Shown: positions 36,944 to 45,542 of the stretch, one piece after another | Position numbering within the stretch: the stretch's first letter is position 1 | Layout: each line of letters opens with the position of its first letter | Origin: CAYOZN01 sp964408455 | GTDB taxonomy: Bacteria; Planctomycetota; Phycisphaerae; UBA1845; UTPLA1 | Reading direction: 5' to 3' | NCBI GenBank assembly: GCA_964408455.1 | Contig: CAYOZN010000011.1 | Coordinates: forward strand, 62,001-126,000 | Length of the DNA: 64,000 bases | The notes under the pieces: generated by a model | The model's input: only the letters and a program-made list of their open reading frames with translations | What the model was told of the DNA's origin: nothing | Databases searched by the model: none | Position numbers and translations under genes: made by a program

Positions 36944-37837
36944 TCAGCCTTCAATAACGATCCCCGCATAGCCGACCGTGTCGCGGGCGCTCTCGTCGCC
37001 GAAGCGGCTGCCGACGATGTGGCTGGCGGTGTGTTCCAGCAGCGTCGCCCGGCCAGCACCGTAGGCCTGGCAGGCGGCCAGTGTCGCAGCAATGGCCCCA
37101 CCGCCGCAGGCATTCTTGTTGACAACCGCCTCGCGGACAGCCTCATCGGCCCGCAGGGAAAGCATCAGTTCGATCATGCGGCGATCGTTTGTTTTCATCG
37201 ACCATTCAAGTGCCTGCGACCCGACGCCCTGGGGCGTGAAGCCGAAGCTCGGGCCGTAGTGCGTCAGATCGGTCGAGCAGATGAAGACCGCCCTCACGCC
37301 GTAGTGCCGACAGGCGCGACCGGCCGCCGCCCCCAGCATGGCGGCCTTTTCGTTGACCGGCACCATGATCGGCACGATGGGCACCCCTGGCATCAGGTGC
37401 TGGATGAATGGCACTTCTACCTCGATGCTGTGTTCGCTGTCGTGGGCGTGGGCGTCGGCGTCGAGCAGGCCCGTCTGCCCCATCAGCCGCTCGGCAAGCC
37501 GCGCCTCGATGTCGACGAGTCCCAGCGGCGTCTCCCACGCCCCGGAGGGAAAGACGCTGGGCCGCGGCCCGTGCAGGACGTGGATGGCCCCGAAGACAAT
37601 GATGGCATCGGGCGCCGGTCGCGCGGCGATGGTCCGAAAGACGCTGGCCGCGACGGAGCCGCTGTAGATCCACCCGGCGTGCGGCACGATGCCGCCGACG
37701 AATCGCTCGGCCCGATCGATCCCGTCGGGCACTGTCTCCTGCCCGGCGCGCTCGAGGCAGCTCTTCAACTCGTCGGCGCAGCGGTCGGGCTGGGCGGCGT
37801 AGAAGCGACCGGCAAAGGCAGGCTCGCGAATCATCAT
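36944..37837 (-). CDS. amrB: AmmeMemoRadiSam system protein B (MEMO1 family)
   Basis: 297 residues. MEMO1 hallmarks are REPAFAGRFYAAQPD at the start, GIVPHAGWIYSG (about residues 49-60), SEHSIEVEVPF (about 133-143), CSTDLTHYGP (about 187-196) and KNACGGGAI near 242. The fold is related to class III extradiol dioxygenases; bacterial members usually accompany AMMECR1 and a radical SAM protein. Neither partner is in the window. The exact reaction is not established. It is convergent with the amidohydrolase gene. Confidence 0.88.
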   Translation of the reverse strand: MMIREPAFAGRFYAAQPDRCADELKSCLERAGQETVPDGIDRAERFVGGIVPHAGWIYSGSVAASVFRTIAARPAPDAIIVFGAIHVLHGPRPSVFPSGAWETPLGLVDIEARLAERLMGQTGLLDADAHAHDSEHSIEVEVPFIQHLMPGVPIVPIMVPVNEKAAMLGAAAGRACRHYGVRAVFICSTDLTHYGPSFGFTPQGVGSQALEWSMKTNDRRMIELMLSLRADEAVREAVVNKNACGGGAIAATLAACQAYGAGRATLLEHTASHIVGSRFGDESARDTVGYAGIVIEG

Positions 37838-38292
37838 TGGGCATCCTCCGCGGACCGGTCATTCTAGCGGCAAACGCGCGAGCGGGCGGAACCGATATCG
37901 GGTAAACACCCTATGCGTCGCGAAAAACAGGCGATGCAAAGCGATGCAAAGCGGAGCGCGCATCGGGCAAATACCCTATGGCAGAGGCGCCCCACGAAAA
38001 ACAACGTGAGGCAATCCGGGGCGCGCCTTACCGCGCGTTCTTTACTTATCAATGCACCGCGGCGGACCATGGGCCTTGCGGCTACTCAATAGATTAGGTC
38101 GCTGTTCCGCTAGAATGCCTGTGCGAGAAGGGGCCGTCAGCCGTACGAACCGGGTGCCGGGAAACCTGCGGGCAGGATTCCGCATATATCGGTATCCATT
38201 GCGAATCCGCGCAGGGTTTTTCCTGCTATCGATTCACGCATTTGATCCGCCAAGCCGGGCTTGAGGACCGGCGACAACTGCCGCCCGCGGGA
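37838..38292. other. Gene-free region with short direct repeats
   Basis: 455 bp. ATCGGGTAAACACCCTATG (near 37895) recurs as ATCGGGCAAATACCCTATG (near 37962), each with a GGG...CCC core. Between them GCGATGCAAA is tandemly repeated (near 37931-37952). GCAGG-GTTTTT-CCTGC near 38211 can form a short stem. No convincing gene. Confidence 0.5.
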
Positions 38293-38453
38293 AGGATGCG
38301 TCAGCCGTTCACTTCGATGACGGAGTGGATCGGGTATTTTGCCAGCCTCTCGCGCCCCTTGAGAAAGGCCAGCTCGATCAGGAAGGCGACGCCGATGATC
38401 TGGCAGTCGAATTCCTCGACCAGCTCGCAGCAGGCCTGCATGGTGCCGCCGGT
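38293..38453 (-). repeat. Duplicated 3' end of apt (161 bp exact copy, gene remnant)
   Basis: Base-for-base identical to 39192-39352. It contains the last 51 codons of apt, starting near GTMQACCELVEEF and including the stop, without the catalytic PRPP loop, so it is a non-functional gene end. With the intact copy it brackets the PIN/partner gene pair. The copies are 899 bp apart. Confidence 0.92.
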
Positions 38454-38484
38454 AGCGCAACGCAACGGCGATGTCACCCGACGC

Positions 38485-38679
38485 TCAGCCGGCCTGCTTC
38501 GTCTTCGACGATTCCGTCTTCTGGTCCGCCGGTCGTGCAGGCAGCTTGACCGACTTGCGGCCGGACTGTTCCTGCCGCCGCCGCGCATCTTCACAGATGG
38601 AATGGAGATCGTTGTCGAAGCGCTCCGCGATTTCCTCGCGAACCCGGTGAATTTGATCCACGATTGAATCGTCTTTCAT
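38485..38679 (-). CDS. Small partner protein of PIN toxin (antitoxin-like)
   Basis: 64 residues from ATG 38679, whose ATGA overlaps the stop of the PIN gene. Sequence pattern: DSIVDQIHRVREEIAERFD, then ICEDARRRQEQSGRK and a Pro/Lys-rich tail. Small proteins with the VRxIRExxAxRFxxDL and GRKxV pattern commonly follow PIN-domain genes and are presumed antitoxins. Frame and overlap support it as a real gene; the antitoxin role is inference. Confidence 0.7.
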   Translation of the reverse strand: MKDDSIVDQIHRVREEIAERFDNDLHSICEDARRRQEQSGRKSVKLPARPADQKTESSKTKQAG

Positions 38680-39153
38680 GGCGTAAGCCCCATCAGTTCG
38701 AAGGGCGTGCAGATGTTCGGCGAAGTGTAGCCGGCATCGCGGCACGTCTCCTCTATTTTACGCCACAAAACCGCGTTTGCCAGATGTTTACAGTTCCACG
38801 TCAGAAGATACTGAATTCCGTTGACCGTCGAAATAGCCAGATGCAGGGCATCGACCCGTGCGACCGGCGGAAGGGCGCCCTCGCTAAGCAGGCGTTCGGC
38901 CAGGGGTTCGATGTCAGGCGTGATGGCCAGCAAATCGATCTGGGCCAGCACGGCATGCCGATCAGCCGCTGCGCCGGGATCGCCTGCGCTCGCTTCGTCC
39001 AGCACGAATTGCGAAGTAAACAGCGAGAAATCCGGTCGGCGATCCCGCCACCACTGATTGGTGATTTCCTGCTGCTCGCAAGATCGCATCGTTAGAGGGT
39101 CGCGACTTCAGATAACTAACGATACTCGTCTCGATGTAAACCGTAGGGTTCAT
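38676..39153 (-). pseudogene. PIN-domain toxin, frameshifted
   Basis: The start NPTVYIETSIVSYLKSRPSN reads from ATG 39153, but the rest of the family pattern (EITNQWWRDRRPDFSLFTSQ, VLDEASAGDP, ADALHLAIS-like VDALHLAIS, YLLTWNCKHLAN, ICTPFELMGL) lies in another frame from about 39089 on. The break is near 39085-39097, where one extra base or a loss of about five would join DAIL to EQQEITNQWW. PIN toxins cut RNA using clustered acidic residues; here ET in VYIETS stands for the first. It may be a dead toxin, a sequencing error or, less likely, programmed frameshifting. Confidence 0.75.
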
Positions 39154-39191
39154 CCTTGATACACCGGCGGCAACGGGCACGGAAGTTGTGT

Positions 39192-39352
39192 AGGATGCGT
39201 CAGCCGTTCACTTCGATGACGGAGTGGATCGGGTATTTTGCCAGCCTCTCGCGCCCCTTGAGAAAGGCCAGCTCGATCAGGAAGGCGACGCCGATGATCT
39301 GGCAGTCGAATTCCTCGACCAGCTCGCAGCAGGCCTGCATGGTGCCGCCGGT
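39192..39352 (-). repeat. 161 bp direct repeat, copy within intact apt
   Basis: The original of the copy at 38293-38453. It covers the last 51 codons of apt plus eight bases after the stop. Identity is complete over 161 bases and breaks sharply at both ends. Confidence 0.92.
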
Positions 39353-39766
39353 CGCCAGCAGATCGTCGATCATCAGCACCCGCGATGCCGGACGGATGGC
39401 ATCCTCGATGATCTCCAGCGAGTCGCGGCCGTATTCCAGCTCGTACTCCACCTTCATCGTCTTGCCGGGGAGCTTGCCGGGCTTGCGGATGGGCACGAAG
39501 CCGGCCGACAGATTGCGTGCCACCGCCGTGCCGAAGATGAAGCCGCGGCTCTCGGCCCCGACGACCAGATCCACCGCCCCGCGGCGGAAGGGCTGGCAGA
39601 GATATTCGACGGCCAGCGACAGGGCCGACGGGCAGGCCAGGAGCGGCGTGATGTCCTTGAAGACGATGCCGGGCTTGGGGAAGTCGGGCACGTCGCGGAT
39701 GAGACGCGCGAGGGCATTCACGTCGGGGATTTCGAACGGGAGCTGGTTGGTCATGGCGTGAATCAT
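39200..39766 (-). CDS. apt: Adenine phosphoribosyltransferase
   Basis: 188 residues (or 184 from Met5, MTNQLPF). DFPKPGIVFKDITPLL (about residues 27-42), VVGAESRGFIFG and the PRPP loop VLMIDDLLATGGTMQAC (about 130-146) are all intact. The enzyme makes AMP from adenine and PRPP in purine salvage. Its last 51 codons are duplicated 899 bp downstream, and an array of hairpin repeats lies directly upstream of its start. No strong ribosome-binding site precedes either start. Confidence 0.94.
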   Translation of the reverse strand: MIHAMTNQLPFEIPDVNALARLIRDVPDFPKPGIVFKDITPLLACPSALSLAVEYLCQPFRRGAVDLVVGAESRGFIFGTAVARNLSAGFVPIRKPGKLPGKTMKVEYELEYGRDSLEIIEDAIRPASRVLMIDDLLATGGTMQACCELVEEFDCQIIGVAFLIELAFLKGRERLAKYPIHSVIEVNG

Positions 39767-39817
39767 ACGGGAGACGCGGGAGATATGGGAGTGACGAGAA
39801 TCAGGGAGATGGACGGG

Positions 39818-40206
39818 GTGCCACTGCTTCCCGGCGCGCCGGGACAGTGCAATCCACCTCCCCGTGTGCCACTGCCGTGTGCCACTGCCGGGGTGCCACT
39901 GCTCTGTGAGCAGTGCAAATCACCGCCGGTGTGCCACTGCTTCAAGCAATGCAATCCACCTCCCCGTGTGCCACTGCTTCAAGCAGTGCAATCCACCGAA
40001 AGTGTGCCACGCTTGAAGAACGCCTGCTCGGACTTCTCACTGCTCACAGAGCAGTGGCACCCTGAGCAAGCACTGCTTGAAGCAGTGGCACACGAACGGA
40101 ATCGCTCTCACTGCTCACAGAGCAGTGGCACCCTGGGGAAGCACTGCTTGAAGCAGTGGCACACCGATACAGCTTGAAAGAGCACTGCTTGAAGCAGTGG
40201 CACACG
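39818..40206. repeat. Array of about ten short palindromic GTGCCACTGC repeats
   Basis: Units of the form GTGTGCCACTGCTTCAAGCAGTG, each a near-perfect hairpin, joined by linkers such as CAATCCACC. The first four or five read in one orientation (39818-40015), the last five in the opposite (40040-40206) as CACTGCTTGAAGCAGTGGCAC. Two units have a CTCACAGAG loop instead, and the first has a longer GC loop. Spacing is irregular. It fills the space between apt and the end of the htrA-like gene. Confidence 0.9.
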
Positions 40207-40212
40207 GACATG

Positions 40213-41631
40213 TTACTGCGACTTGACGAGCAGCGTGCCGCCGTTGGCAAGGCCGACGAGCACGTCGCCGCTGCCGCGGAGCACTTCGAACGACTGCTCC
40301 TCCAGCGGGCGGCTCTCAACCTGTACGATCACATCGCCCGGCGTCAGGCCGGCGCGATCGGCGGGGCTGCCCTTCTCGACCGAGAGGACGAGCAACGCCG
40401 TCTCCGGCAGATTGGCGGCGTCGCGCATGGCGGGATCGACGCTGCCCAGCGATGCGCCGCGGAAGGCCACGGCCGGCTGCGGCAGCGGCTGCGCCGCGGC
40501 CAGCGGCCGGCGGGCGAGCGTCACGCGGGCATGGCGGCGGCGGCCGTCGCGGACGTACTCGATCTTGACCGTGGCATCGGAGCCGGCCGCGCCGATGGCC
40601 CGGACGAACTCCTCCACGCCGTGCATGGTGACGCCGTCCACTGCCACCACGATGTCACCCGCCTCAAGGCCGGCCCGCGCCGCCGGACCGTCGGCATGCA
40701 CCGCCGCCAGCATGGCTCCGATCGTGGCCGGCAGGCCCGCCCGCTGTCGAAGCCGGTCCGGCACGTCGTCCACATCGACGCCGACGAAGCCGTAGTCGAT
40801 GAGCTGCCCGCGCAAGAGCTTGTCCACGATGACCCGCGTGTGCTGGTTGAGCGGCACGGCAAAGCCGATGCCCTCGTAACCGTCGGACCGCGTGCTGACG
40901 GCCGTGATGACGCCGATGACGCGCCCGCGGATATCGACCAGCGGCCCGCCCGAATTGCCGGGATTGATGGGCGCCGTCGTCTGGATCATGTCGCCGTAGT
41001 AGCGATCTTCCTCGCGGCCGAAGGCCTCCGGCAGCGGGCGGCCGATCGCGCTGACCAGGCCGTGACTCACCGCGGCCTGGCCGTCGCTGGAGAGGCCGAG
41101 CGGATTGCCCAGGGCCATGACGATGTGACCGCGTTCGACGGTGTCGGCGTCGCCCAGCTCGGCGATCTTCAGGTTTTCGGCGCGGATGCGAATGATGGCC
41201 AGATCGGAGCGGCGATCGTCGGCGATGCGCTGGGCGAGGACGCGCCGGCCGTCGTGCAATACGACGTGGATGGCCGCGGCGCCGTCGATGACGTGCTGAC
41301 TGGTGAGGATCATGCCGTCGGCGCGGATCAGCACGCCGGAGCCGGTGCTGGTCCACATCCGCGGCGTCCAACCATCCCGCTGGCCGAGACTCGCGGGATT
41401 GCGATCGGCCTGGATGGCGACCACGGCCGGGCCGACGCGGCGCACCAGCTCGGCAAGGGCCAGCTGCATGCGCTCCAACAGCGCCGTGCCGTCATCCAGC
41501 AGCGCGACGTGTTCGTGGGCGGCAGGTCCGGCAGGCTGGGAGGCCGCGGAGACATTCAGCTGGGCCGTGACCGGCCACGCGGTGACAAACGAAAGGCATA
41601 TCGCGGAGGACAGGGAAATGGCGCGTCGCAT
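40213..41631 (-). CDS. HtrA/DegP-like periplasmic serine protease with two PDZ domains
   Basis: 472 residues from ATG 41631 (RRAISLSSAICLSFVTAWPV signal). The S1C protease has the triad His in LTSQHVIDGA, Asp in RRSDLAIIRI and Ser in NPGNSGGPLVDIRG. Two PDZ domains follow (DYGFVGVDVDDVPDRLRQRA, then TALLVLSVEKGSPADRAGL). The family degrades or chaperones misfolded envelope proteins. The stop lies 6 bp from the hairpin array, which may serve as its transcription end. It follows the CvpA-like gene by 85 bp on the same strand. Confidence 0.92.
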   Translation of the reverse strand: MRRAISLSSAICLSFVTAWPVTAQLNVSAASQPAGPAAHEHVALLDDGTALLERMQLALAELVRRVGPAVVAIQADRNPASLGQRDGWTPRMWTSTGSGVLIRADGMILTSQHVIDGAAAIHVVLHDGRRVLAQRIADDRRSDLAIIRIRAENLKIAELGDADTVERGHIVMALGNPLGLSSDGQAAVSHGLVSAIGRPLPEAFGREEDRYYGDMIQTTAPINPGNSGGPLVDIRGRVIGVITAVSTRSDGYEGIGFAVPLNQHTRVIVDKLLRGQLIDYGFVGVDVDDVPDRLRQRAGLPATIGAMLAAVHADGPAARAGLEAGDIVVAVDGVTMHGVEEFVRAIGAAGSDATVKIEYVRDGRRRHARVTLARRPLAAAQPLPQPAVAFRGASLGSVDPAMRDAANLPETALLVLSVEKGSPADRAGLTPGDVIVQVESRPLEEQSFEVLRGSGDVLVGLANGGTLLVKSQ

Positions 41632-41716
41632 ATGGCAAATAGAGCCAGTCTGGGCGAAAAGGCTGGATTGCACGTGCGTTCGGCTCCCTCCAAACGGATC
41701 GGCCGCGTTGAGCCGG

Positions 41717-43531
41717 TCAGGGCACGTCCATCGGCGGCGTAAATTCGTGCGTCTCGCGGCCCGTCTTGAAGGACTTGATGGTCACACCCGGATCCACAAC
41801 GAACAGGAAGCCGAAGATGACGTTGTCGGGCCCCTGCTGCTCCAGCACGCGCTTGTTGACCTTTTCCAGCTTCTTGCCGCGCAGGCCGGTCGTATCGGCC
41901 GTCTCGTGCTCGCCGGGATAGTAATGAACTTCGCACCACCACTGGCCGCCGATCTCGGCGGCGCCGTACTGACCGATGGCGTAGTAATTCTTACCGTTGG
42001 TGTCGGTGACATAGGTCTGTCCCGCAACCGTTTCGGCATAGCCGATGGCCTTGCCGAACATGCTCTGCTTGGCGATCACGTCCTTGCCGACCTGGAAGAG
42101 GCGCTTGCCGTCGGGCACCTTGAACTCGGTCACCGCGGAGCCGGAACTCTGCGCAGGCACCTGAAAGTGGAAGTGGCCTTCGGTGAGCATGTGGCCGCTG
42201 GCGTGACGCTGCACCTGGGAATCGCCCAGGTCAAACTCGAAGGGGAGCATGCTGCTCGGGCCGGTGCGCGACTCGGCAGTGGTGAGGATGTTCTGCCCGG
42301 GCCCGGGGGGCGCCTGGTTTGTCGCGCTGACCTCGGCCACCATCGAGCCCGGACCGCAGGCGAGCGAGCGCGTATCGGGCTTTTCCTCGGCCATTTTCTT
42401 GCCGGTGAGGTCGACAATCGCGCCGCGCTTGAACTCGACGTACCACGGGGTGAACTCCCGCGGCACCTCGAAGGCAACTTGAAACTCAAACTTGTTGGAA
42501 TCGGAGCGGCTGACGATCTGGCTTGTCGCCACATCGCCTACAATGAAGTCCGTGAACGGGCTGAACTCGACCAGGTGCTTCTTCTGCACCTCGGACATGG
42601 GCATCGGGCCGTGCTTCTTATGGGTGTAGATGTCGGTGGCCCCGGTGGCCATGAAGACGGCGGGCTTGTCGGTCGGGGAGCCGTTTGGATAGCCGACGAT
42701 CCGGAACTGAGAAAGGCGGAAGCGAGCGTCCTGCACCTTGTTCTCGTAGGCCTTCTTGTCGAGCAGCACGGTGCAGACGACGAACTTGTTGTCGGCACTG
42801 GCCGGCGTCTTTTCCCACTTGCGTGTGAGGGTGGCGCCGTCCAGCACGTGCTCGACCCTGTCGATCTCCGGATCTTCCCACCATTGGGTAATGGAGATGG
42901 TTCCCTTGTCCAGAAAGACGCGGGCCTCGGAAAAAGGAACGTTGCGGGCGGACCAGAGGTCGGTCAGCAGGTCGGGCTTGGCGCGATCCAGTTCGTTGCC
43001 GCCGCCGAAACGCTGATCCCTGGACAGCATCGATGCAAGGCCGACGGTAAAGCCATCGGGTTTGAAGTAGCCGAGCCCCTTGTACACCGGCTCGCCGCGG
43101 CCATCGCGAAGCAGGACGCCCTTGTCGCTGACCTGTACGCGTTCGAAGCCGAGGACAGTGGATCCGATGGGCAGCATCTGGATGCCGATCAGGGCCATGC
43201 CGACGAGAACCTGGCCGGAGAAGAGGCCGCAGATCGCGCCGCCGGCGCGATCGAGCGCCAGGGGCATGGGCACGTTGTCCGGCACGTAACGATCGGTGAT
43301 GAAGCGGAAGGCGAACAAGGGCACCGCGAACAAGGCCATGAATGCGACGGGCAGGCCCAGGCCGTCACCCAGCGTGTCGCGCCACATGCCGTTGAGCGGC
43401 TCGTAGAAGGCGAACGCGATCATGCAGGCGACGACGCATTCGAAGAACATGACGGCGGCGCTGAAAAAACCCTGGTACGTCCAGAAGGCCGCGACCAGGA
43501 TGACCATCAGTGCGACGACAAGATTGAACAT
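41717..43531 (-). CDS. CvpA-like membrane protein with large C-terminal domain
   Basis: 604 residues. Four N-terminal helices (about 4-20, 25-42, 62-78 and 98-118) resemble the CvpA family (LVVALMVILVAAFWTYQGFF, ALDRAGGAICGLFSGQVLVG). The remaining 460 residues have no family I recognise; they are mixed alpha/beta and carry two conserved-looking stretches (WYVEFKRGAIVDLTG and FVVDPGVTIKSFKTG). AAGGA precedes the ATG by seven bases. It stands between a pseudo-GspE and an HtrA protease, so an envelope role is likely. Canonical CvpA is only about 160 residues long. Confidence 0.7.
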   Translation of the reverse strand: MFNLVVALMVILVAAFWTYQGFFSAAVMFFECVVACMIAFAFYEPLNGMWRDTLGDGLGLPVAFMALFAVPLFAFRFITDRYVPDNVPMPLALDRAGGAICGLFSGQVLVGMALIGIQMLPIGSTVLGFERVQVSDKGVLLRDGRGEPVYKGLGYFKPDGFTVGLASMLSRDQRFGGGNELDRAKPDLLTDLWSARNVPFSEARVFLDKGTISITQWWEDPEIDRVEHVLDGATLTRKWEKTPASADNKFVVCTVLLDKKAYENKVQDARFRLSQFRIVGYPNGSPTDKPAVFMATGATDIYTHKKHGPMPMSEVQKKHLVEFSPFTDFIVGDVATSQIVSRSDSNKFEFQVAFEVPREFTPWYVEFKRGAIVDLTGKKMAEEKPDTRSLACGPGSMVAEVSATNQAPPGPGQNILTTAESRTGPSSMLPFEFDLGDSQVQRHASGHMLTEGHFHFQVPAQSSGSAVTEFKVPDGKRLFQVGKDVIAKQSMFGKAIGYAETVAGQTYVTDTNGKNYYAIGQYGAAEIGGQWWCEVHYYPGEHETADTTGLRGKKLEKVNKRVLEQQGPDNVIFGFLFVVDPGVTIKSFKTGRETHEFTPPMDVP

Positions 43532-43630
43532 GGTCTGTCCTTACCTCGATGGCAAACGTCATTTTGGCCGGTGCGGTCGTTATCCAGCGTGATACGGCAG
43601 GGACGTGCGAACGGCGCTGCCCGTTTGCAT

Positions 43631-45349
43631 CTACGCCCGAACCGGCTGCTCGGACTGAACTTCGCGCGTGACGCGGAGAATCTCGTTGATGCTCGTAATG
43701 CCCTCGTACACCTTGAAGATGGCGACGTCCTGAAGATTCTGCATGCCCTTCTTGCGGGCCTCGACCTGTACCTGGGGCAGCGCGGTGCCGCGGGCGATCA
43801 GATCGCGCAGGCCATCATCCAGGGCCAGCACCTCGATGACCGCGGTGCGGCCGACATAGCCGGAGCCCTGGCAGACGGGACAGGGTATCGGATTACCCTG
43901 TTTGTCCACTTCGATTTCGTCGGGATTGGGCGGTCGGTACCACGGCCGGTTCTCGGCCACGGGGAGATTGGCCTTTCGCAGCATGGCCGGATCGGGCTTG
44001 TAGGCGCGGCGACAGTTGGTGCACAGCACGCGGGCGAGGCGCTGGTTGAAAATCGCCACGAGGCTGGAGGCCGCGAGCTGATTGTCCTCGACGGCCTGCA
44101 GATAGCGGCGCAAGGCGGTGAAGGAGTTGCTGGCGGTCATGCCGAGATACACCTTCTTGCCCTGGCGACCGGCGGCGGCGCCGAGCGCGGCCGTCTCCGC
44201 ATCGGGCGTGTCGCCGGCCATGGCGATGTCGGGCTCGGTGCGGAGGATGGATCGGAAGCGCTTGCCGAAGCTGACGGTCCCCTCCTGGCTGTCATAGACG
44301 TGCTGCGTGACGTTTTCGAGATCGAGGGACTTGGTGATCTCGAGGGTGTGGATGTTCTGCATGAAGGCGTCGTGGGCGCGAATGATGGCGTAGAGCGAGC
44401 TGGTGATGCCGCTGCCCTTCGGACCGCTGACGATAACCACGCCCTTGGGCGCCTTCACCAGGGACTCAACGACGGGCAACTGCGTTTTCGTAAAGCCGAC
44501 GTCGGCGAGCTTGAACTTGGCCTCTTCCGAGAAGAGCTTGAGCACCATGCGTTCGCCGGCGGTGCTGCCGGACGTCTTCATATCGACGTCGACCGACTTC
44601 TGTGCCGGCCCGCCCGCGCCGATGCTGGCCTTGAAGCCGCCGGACTGGGGGCGGCGGTGCTCGTCCGGATTGCCGCCGGCGATGCGCTTGAAATGACCGA
44701 TGATGCCGGGGGCGAGCACGGGATCGATGGCCTCGCGCTCGCGATCGACGCCGTCGATGCGGTAGATGGCGCGCATGGGCTGATTGGGAACGAGATCGAG
44801 CCGCATGTCGCTCACGCGGCGCCAGACGGCGTCGAACAAAAGGTCCTGCATGGCCTGGTAGGCGGCGTGCTGGTCGGGATCGGTCGGCCAGGGTGGTGTC
44901 TTGCCGCCGGCATCCTTGATGCGTACGCGGTCCTTGCCGTGGACGGCGTCCTCCTTGGTCTTGGACTGGCCCTTGCCGAGGCGCTGGAGGTGGGCCATAG
45001 TCAGCACCGTCTGCGCCGGGGCGACGCGACGATTGCGAAAGACGACATAGCTGATGATGACGGGGCCGAACACCAGGGCATATACCGCGAGACCGATCCA
45101 AAAGACCGGCAGCAGCATCCACGCAAGCAGCGCCATCAGGCCCGAGGCAAACACACCCGGAATCCAGAACGCGAGCGGAACGCGGAGTTTGCGCAGGTCC
45201 TTGTTGGTCCAGGCGGCGCTGTGGGCCCAGAGGATCACCGCGAGCAGGTAGACGGCGATCTTGAAGGCATTGAAGTAGCCGCCCTCGTCTGGCAGAGCGC
45301 CAACAAGCAGCGGACCGGGCTGTGCGATCAGGCTCGATGACATAGGCAA
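43631..45349 (-). CDS. GspE/PilB-like pseudo-ATPase with N-terminal membrane segments
   Basis: 572 residues. Three helices (about 31-44, 59-80 and 83-103) precede a type II secretion/type IV pilus ATPase fold. The Walker A at residues 309-316 reads GPKGSGIT: the catalytic Lys is Ile. The Asp box is LEITKSLD rather than IEDPIE, and the Walker B region reads PDIAMAGDTPDAETA (about 373-387) instead of VGEIRD. The zinc Cys set (CTNC at 443, CPVC at 490) is kept. It is thus probably unable to hydrolyse ATP. It lies 193 bp after the active FHA-PilB paralog and may act as a structural or regulatory partner. Membrane anchoring is unusual in this family. Confidence 0.85.
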   Translation of the reverse strand: MPMSSSLIAQPGPLLVGALPDEGGYFNAFKIAVYLLAVILWAHSAAWTNKDLRKLRVPLAFWIPGVFASGLMALLAWMLLPVFWIGLAVYALVFGPVIISYVVFRNRRVAPAQTVLTMAHLQRLGKGQSKTKEDAVHGKDRVRIKDAGGKTPPWPTDPDQHAAYQAMQDLLFDAVWRRVSDMRLDLVPNQPMRAIYRIDGVDREREAIDPVLAPGIIGHFKRIAGGNPDEHRRPQSGGFKASIGAGGPAQKSVDVDMKTSGSTAGERMVLKLFSEEAKFKLADVGFTKTQLPVVESLVKAPKGVVIVSGPKGSGITSSLYAIIRAHDAFMQNIHTLEITKSLDLENVTQHVYDSQEGTVSFGKRFRSILRTEPDIAMAGDTPDAETAALGAAAGRQGKKVYLGMTASNSFTALRRYLQAVEDNQLAASSLVAIFNQRLARVLCTNCRRAYKPDPAMLRKANLPVAENRPWYRPPNPDEIEVDKQGNPIPCPVCQGSGYVGRTAVIEVLALDDGLRDLIARGTALPQVQVEARKKGMQNLQDVAIFKVYEGITSINEILRVTREVQSEQPVRA

Positions 45350-45385
45350 CCGTGCAATCTGGATTGTCCGGGCGTAAGAGGTATG

Positions 45386-45399
45386 AAAATGGCCATTTT
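45386..45399. promoter_or_regulatory. Perfect 14 bp palindrome, possible operator
   Basis: AAAATGGCCATTTT lies 37 bp upstream of the pseudo-GspE start. On the minus strand it overlaps a TATAAA that could be a -10 element. The AT-rich core stands out in GC-rich surroundings. No -35 partner was found. Confidence 0.35.
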
Positions 45400-45542
45400 A
45401 TAGTCCCGGCTCCGCAAATGGAACGGATACAGGCACGCCGCTGTCGGAATTAGGGGACGCTGCCAGCCCGGCCGCGTCCCGCGGCAGAACGGCTCGACTG
45501 AGGCGGGACCGAAGGCCCCTCCCGGCTCCGCACGTGCCCCAA

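Noticed and set aside
39224..40177. Plus-strand open frame of 317 codons across apt and the hairpin array
   Set aside because: It is antisense to apt and its second half only translates the repeats.
39818..40206. CRISPR array
   Set aside because: Repeat spacing is irregular, units are palindromic and occur in both orientations, and no cas genes are present.
41303..45340. Very long plus-strand open frame (about 1345 codons) opposite the CvpA-like and pseudo-GspE genes
   Set aside because: Its composition is that of an antisense shadow in GC-rich DNA; the minus-strand genes have clear family motifs and ribosome-binding sites.
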